Below, piece by piece: positions 59,898 through 64,000 of a stretch of DNA of 64,000 nucleotides; positions within the stretch are counted from its first letter, which is position 1, and each line of letters begins with the position of its first letter. The stretch covers positions 16,261-80,260 of the forward strand of contig DASSGH010000018.1 of NCBI GenBank assembly GCA_035693615.1, written 5' to 3'. The notes beneath the pieces were generated by a model, which was not told where the DNA came from, did no database searches, and saw only the letters and a list, made by a program, of their open reading frames with translations. The position numbers were made by a program, and so were the translations under genes. The stretch comes from VAZQ01 sp035693615. GTDB lineage: Bacteria; Pseudomonadota; Alphaproteobacteria; Rhizobiales; Xanthobacteraceae.

Positions 59898-61610
59898 ATG
59901 ACCGTCATCGGTTGGATTCAAATCCTGATCTTCTGCGCCATCGTCGCCGCGCTGGTGGTGCCGCTCGGCGCCTACATGACGCGCGTGTTCAACGGCGAGC
60001 GCACGTTCCTTTCGCCGGTGCTGCGACCGGTCGAAGCAGCGCTTTACTGGGCTGGCGGCGTCGACGAGCGGCGCGAGCAGCACTGGCTCATCTACACCGT
60101 GTCCATGCTGTTCTTCCACGTCGGCGGTTTTCTCATCCTTTACGCGCTGATGCGCCTGCAGGCGCGGCTGCCGTTCAACCCGGCGGAGCAGTCCGCCGTG
60201 GCGCCGGATCTCTCCTTCAACACCGCCGTGAGCTTCATCACCAACACCAACTGGCAGAACTACGGCGGCGAAAGCACGATGTCCTATCTCGTGCAAATGC
60301 TGGGCCTGACGCATCAGAATTTCCTCTCGGCGGCGACCGGCATCGTGCTGGCGGTGGCGCTGATCCGCGGCTTCGCGCGCGCCTCCGTGCGCACCATCGG
60401 CAATTTCTGGGTCGATATCACGCGCTGCACGCTCTACATCCTCATGCCGATCTGCGTCGTCTACGCGCTGTTCCTGGTGTGGCAGGGCATGCCGCAGACG
60501 CTCGGCCCCTATGTCGAGGCGACCACGCTCGAAGGCGCCAAGCAAACCATCGCGGTCGGGCCGGTGGCTTCGCAGATCGCGATCAAGATGCTCGGCACCA
60601 ACGGCGGCGGATTCTTCAACGCCAATGCCGCGCATCCGTTCGAGAACCCGACCGCGCTGTCGAACTTCATGCAGATGATCTCGATCTTCGCGATCGGCGC
60701 CGCGCTCACCAACGTGTTCGGCCGCATGGTCGGCGACCAGCGCGAGGGCTGGGCGATCCTGGCGGTGATGGGTGTGTTGTTCATTGCCGGCGTCACCGTC
60801 TGCTACTGGGCGGAAGCGCACGGCAACGATGCCTTCACCGCCATGGGGCTCACCGGCGGCAACATGGAGGGCAAGGAGGTCCGTTTCGGCATCCCGGCAT
60901 CCGCGCTGTTCGCGGTCATCACCACCGCCGCCTCCTGCGGCGCGGTCAACGCCATGCATGATTCCTTCACCGCGCTGGGCGGCATGATGCCGCTGATCAA
61001 CATCCAGCTCGGCGAGATCATCGTCGGCGGCGTCGGCGCCGGCATGTACGGCATGCTGCTGTTCGTGATCATCGCGATCTTCGTCGCCGGCCTGATGGTC
61101 GGCCGCACACCGGAATACGTCGGCAAGAAAATCGAGGCCAAGGAGGTGAAAATGGCGATGCTCGCCATCCTGATCCTGCCGCTGATGTATCTCGGCTGGA
61201 CCGCGGTCGCGGTGGTGATCCCCTCGGCGGTCGCCTCGATGGCCAATCCGGGCCCGCACGGGTTCACCGAGGTGCTCTACGCCTACACCTCGCAGACCGG
61301 CAACAACGGCTCGGCCTTCGCCGGCCTGACCGGAAACACCATGTTCTACAATCTCACCGGCGCCGTGGCGATGCTGGTCGGCCGCTTCTGGATGATCATT
61401 CCAGCGATGGCGATCGCAGGGTTGCTCGCGGAGAAGAAGTCGGTTCCGCCGTCGGCGGGCACCTTCCCGACGACCGGCGGCCTCTTTGTCGGTCTGGTGG
61501 TCGGCGTCATCGTGATCATCGGCGGCCTAACGTTCTTCCCGGCGCTCGCGCTCGGACCGATCGTCGAGCAGCTCGCAATGACCTCAGGCACGCTGTTCGC
61601 AGCGAATTGA
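59898..61610 (+). CDS. kdpA: KdpA, potassium-binding subunit
   Basis: 570 residues with about ten membrane helices. The four selectivity-filter-like segments are visible: SFNTAVSFITNTNWQNYGGE, LGTNGGGFFNANAAHP, ASCGAVNAMHDSF and TSQTGNNGSAFAG, consistent with K+ selectivity. KdpA belongs to the SKT superfamily and forms the K+ entry path. ATG 59898 is preferred to GTG 59889. Confidence 0.97.
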   Translation: MTVIGWIQILIFCAIVAALVVPLGAYMTRVFNGERTFLSPVLRPVEAALYWAGGVDERREQHWLIYTVSMLFFHVGGFLILYALMRLQARLPFNPAEQSAVAPDLSFNTAVSFITNTNWQNYGGESTMSYLVQMLGLTHQNFLSAATGIVLAVALIRGFARASVRTIGNFWVDITRCTLYILMPICVVYALFLVWQGMPQTLGPYVEATTLEGAKQTIAVGPVASQIAIKMLGTNGGGFFNANAAHPFENPTALSNFMQMISIFAIGAALTNVFGRMVGDQREGWAILAVMGVLFIAGVTVCYWAEAHGNDAFTAMGLTGGNMEGKEVRFGIPASALFAVITTAASCGAVNAMHDSFTALGGMMPLINIQLGEIIVGGVGAGMYGMLLFVIIAIFVAGLMVGRTPEYVGKKIEAKEVKMAMLAILILPLMYLGWTAVAVVIPSAVASMANPGPHGFTEVLYAYTSQTGNNGSAFAGLTGNTMFYNLTGAVAMLVGRFWMIIPAMAIAGLLAEKKSVPPSAGTFPTTGGLFVGLVVGVIVIIGGLTFFPALALGPIVEQLAMTSGTLFAAN

Positions 61611-61625
61611 TCCGGAGCAGCCTCC

Positions 61626-63731
61626 ATGGAACCTATCCGCAAAACGCCGGCCTCGACACTGTTCGATCGCAAGATCGTGGTGCCGGCGATCGGCTCGGCT
61701 TTCGTCAAGCTCAACCCGCGCACGCTGGTCAAGAATCCGGTGATGTTCGTGCTCGAGGTCGTCACCGCGCTGACCACCGTGATTCTCGTGCGCGACCTCG
61801 TCACCGGCGGCGAGAGCATCGCCTTCGAATTCCAGATCGTGTTGTGGCTGTGGTTCACGGTGCTGTTCGCCAACTTCGCGGAAGCGATCGCCGAAGGCCG
61901 CGGCAAGGCGCAGGCGGCGGCATTGCGGCGCCAGCGTACGGAAACGCAGGCCAAGCTGCTGAGTGGGCCCGGCGGCAGCGGACACAAACTGATTCCCAGC
62001 ACCAGCCTCAGGGTGGGCGACGTGGTGCTGGTCGAGGGCGGTGACATCATTCCCTCCGACGGCGAGGTGGTCGAGGGTATCGCCTCGGTGAACGAGGCGG
62101 CGATTACCGGCGAATCGGCGCCGGTCATCCGCGAGTCCGGGGGCGACCGCTCGGCGGTGACCGGCGGCACCCAGGTGCTATCCGACTGGATCAAGGTGCG
62201 CATTACAGCGGCGCCCGGCTCGACCTTCCTCGACCGCATGATCAAGCTGGTCGAGGGCGCCGAGCGGCAGAAAACCCCGAACGAGATCGCGCTCGACATT
62301 CTGCTGGTGGGGCTGACCATCATCTTCGTGTTCGCGACCGTAACGATCCCGAGCTACGCGACCTATGCTGGCGGCGCCATTTCGGTGGTGATCCTGGTGG
62401 CGCTGTTCGTAACCTTGATCCCGACCACCATCGGCGCGCTCTTGTCGGCGATCGGCATCGCCGGCATGGATCGGCTCGTGCGCTTCAACGTGTTGGCGAT
62501 GTCGGGCCGCGCGGTCGAGGCGGCAGGCGACGTCGATACGCTCCTGCTCGACAAGACCGGGACGATCACGCTCGGCAACCGCCAAGCCACCGAGTTCAAG
62601 CCGCTGCGCGGCGTCTCCGAGCATGAGCTGGCTGATGCCGCCCAGCTCGCATCGCTCGCCGACGAAACCCCAGAGGGACGCTCCATCGTCGTTCTCGCCA
62701 AAGAGAAATACGGCATCCGTGGCCGCGACCTCGCCGAGCTACGCGCCAACTTCATCCCGTTCACCGCACAGAGCCGCATGAGCGGCGTCGAGGTCGGCGG
62801 CTCCTGGGTGCGCAAGGGCGCGGTGGATGCGATCATCAACTATCTCAACCCGCCGACGGCCGCGGTGACCCCGGCCGGCACGGTCCGATCGCTGCAGCCC
62901 GTACTCAGCGCCGATGCCGTGCGCGAAGCGCAGGCGATCGCCGAGACGGTCGCTAAGTCTGGTGGCACCCCGCTCGCCGTTGCCAAGGATGGGCGGCTTC
63001 TCGGCATCGTTCAGCTCAAGGATATCGTCAAAGGCGGCATCCGTGAGCGCTTCGCCGAGCTGCGCCGCATGGGCATCCGCACCATCATGATCACCGGCGA
63101 CAATCCGATGACCGCGGCGGCGATCGCGGCGGAGGCTGGGGTCGACGATTTTCTCGCCCAAGCCAAACCGGAGGACAAGCTCAAGCTCATCCGTGACGAG
63201 CAGGCCAAGGGCAAGCTCGTGGCTATGTGCGGCGACGGCACCAACGATGCGCCGGCGCTTGCTCAGGCCGACGTCGGCGTCGCCATGAACACCGGCACGC
63301 AGGCTGCGCGCGAGGCGGGCAACATGGTCGATCTCGATTCCAATCCGACTAAGCTCATCGAGGTGGTCGAGATCGGCAAGCAGCTGTTGATGACGCGGGG
63401 CTCGCTGACCACGTTCTCCCTTGCCAACGACGTGGCGAAGTATTTCGCCATCATTCCCGCGATGTTCGTCGCGTTTTATCCCCAGCTGCAGGCGCTCAAC
63501 ATCATGAACCTGACGACGCCGCAGAGCGCGATCCTCTCCGCCATCATCTTCAACGCGCTGATCATCATCGCGTTGATACCGCTCGCGCTTAAAGGCGTGC
63601 GCTATCGTCCGATCGGCGCCGCCCCGCTGTTGCGGCGTAACCTGCTCATCTACGGCGTCGGCGGCGTCATCATTCCGTTCATCGGCATCAAGGCGATTGA
63701 CCTCGTAGTCACCGCCTTGCATCTCGCCTGA
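61626..63731 (+). CDS. kdpB: KdpB, P-type ATPase subunit
   Basis: 701 residues. Phosphorylation occurs at D309 in LLLDKTGTITLGN; TGESAPV is the actuator motif, GDGTNDAPALA the hinge. It hydrolyses ATP to drive K+ uptake with KdpA and KdpC. It starts 15 bp after kdpA with GGAGC ahead, and kdpC begins 11 bp after its stop, so the operon is intact. Confidence 0.98.
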   Translation: MEPIRKTPASTLFDRKIVVPAIGSAFVKLNPRTLVKNPVMFVLEVVTALTTVILVRDLVTGGESIAFEFQIVLWLWFTVLFANFAEAIAEGRGKAQAAALRRQRTETQAKLLSGPGGSGHKLIPSTSLRVGDVVLVEGGDIIPSDGEVVEGIASVNEAAITGESAPVIRESGGDRSAVTGGTQVLSDWIKVRITAAPGSTFLDRMIKLVEGAERQKTPNEIALDILLVGLTIIFVFATVTIPSYATYAGGAISVVILVALFVTLIPTTIGALLSAIGIAGMDRLVRFNVLAMSGRAVEAAGDVDTLLLDKTGTITLGNRQATEFKPLRGVSEHELADAAQLASLADETPEGRSIVVLAKEKYGIRGRDLAELRANFIPFTAQSRMSGVEVGGSWVRKGAVDAIINYLNPPTAAVTPAGTVRSLQPVLSADAVREAQAIAETVAKSGGTPLAVAKDGRLLGIVQLKDIVKGGIRERFAELRRMGIRTIMITGDNPMTAAAIAAEAGVDDFLAQAKPEDKLKLIRDEQAKGKLVAMCGDGTNDAPALAQADVGVAMNTGTQAAREAGNMVDLDSNPTKLIEVVEIGKQLLMTRGSLTTFSLANDVAKYFAIIPAMFVAFYPQLQALNIMNLTTPQSAILSAIIFNALIIIALIPLALKGVRYRPIGAAPLLRRNLLIYGVGGVIIPFIGIKAIDLVVTALHLA

Positions 63732-63742
63732 GGAGAAAAGCC

Positions 63743-64000
63743 ATGGTGAAAGAACTGCGCCCGGCGATCGTGTTGGTGGTCGCGCTGACGGTCATCACCG
63801 GCCTCATCTATCCGTTGGTGATGACGGGCATTGCCGGCGTGATTTTCCCCTCTCAATCGCAAGGGAGCATGATCGAGCAGGACGGCAAGGTGGTCGGCTC
63901 CGCGTTGATCGGTCAGGAATTCACGAGCGACAAATATTTCCACGGCCGACCGTCGGCGACGGTGGCTCCCGACCCAAACGATGCGACGAAGACCGTGCCT
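63743..64000 (+). CDS. kdpC: KdpC, potassium-transporting ATPase chaperone-like subunit (cut by window end)
   Basis: The first 86 codons of kdpC. The start MVKELRPAIVLVVALTVITG leads one membrane helix, and GSALIGQEFTSDKYFHGRPSAT is the conserved KdpC segment. GAGGAGAAA precedes the ATG. The remainder and any kdpDE genes lie beyond base 64000. Confidence 0.96.
   Translation, partial: MVKELRPAIVLVVALTVITGLIYPLVMTGIAGVIFPSQSQGSMIEQDGKVVGSALIGQEFTSDKYFHGRPSATVAPDPNDATKTVP

Noticed and set aside
59865..61259. 464-codon minus-strand frame opposite kdpA
   Set aside because: A shadow of kdpA, with highly biased His/Asp/Arg composition.

Overview
The window is high-GC DNA with the gene content of an alphaproteobacterium of the Hyphomicrobiales, near Bradyrhizobium or the Xanthobacteraceae. 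The inference rests on the mix of families: Bug/TctC-type binding proteins, small DUF465, DUF2852 and DUF3597 proteins, a DUF1989 protein, a PsiF-repeat protein, an autotransporter remnant and a kdpFABC operon preceded by a tiny membrane ORF. I found no rRNA, tRNA, CRISPR array, integrase or transposase. No species can be named from sequence alone.

Layout. 1-2.7 kb: end of a molybdate-binding-like regulator, a cytochrome P450 and a CorA-family transporter. 2.7-7.7 kb: a redox group on the minus strand (rubredoxin-like/MBL protein, Tat-exported FAD oxidoreductase, a carboxypeptidase-regulatory/cytochrome c/beta-propeller fusion) with a divergent diheme cytochrome c. 7.9-9.9 kb: two exported proteins sharing an N-terminal domain, one ending in 84-bp tandem repeats and one in an HEVGH metallopeptidase. 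10-22 kb: a cyclase-family hydrolase divergent from a Bug binding protein, several Ala/Pro-rich exported proteins, a DUF459 SGNH protein, a HerA-like ATPase and a lytic transglycosylase with a SPOR-like tail. 22.5-29.5 kb: a cupin/SMP-30 pair, then a minus-strand catabolic operon of an amidohydrolase, two orphan NMT1-like binding proteins and three consecutive RidA proteins.

29.7-38.2 kb: an L,D-transpeptidase, a frameshifted tautomerase, a 51-residue membrane protein, and then the most unusual region: a 2-TM/coiled-coil protein and a two-HKD phospholipase D-like protein on the plus strand, facing a ComEC-like MBL protein and an HETTH metallopeptidase on the minus strand. The four are packed with gaps of 10-25 bp and form a candidate membrane-damage, nuclease or protease conflict system. 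38.4-59.3 kb: mostly envelope and small hypothetical genes (YidB-like, PsiF, YpfJ-like metallopeptidase, DUF3597, a methyltransferase with a frameshift, DUF1989 plus binding protein, a second L,D-transpeptidase, OPT transporter, TetR regulator with a palindrome over its start, DUF4331, HdeD-like, D,D-carboxypeptidase). 59.7-64 kb: the high-affinity potassium pump operon kdpF-A-B-C, with kdpC cut by the window end.

Themes: peptidoglycan remodelling (one transglycosylase, two L,D-transpeptidases, one D,D-carboxypeptidase), uptake by binding proteins without linked permeases, and periplasmic electron transfer. Three genes carry single-base frameshifts (30903-31348, 41709-42745, 58878-59266). Each would be restored by lengthening a short homopolymer by one base, so sequencing error is as likely as gene decay.
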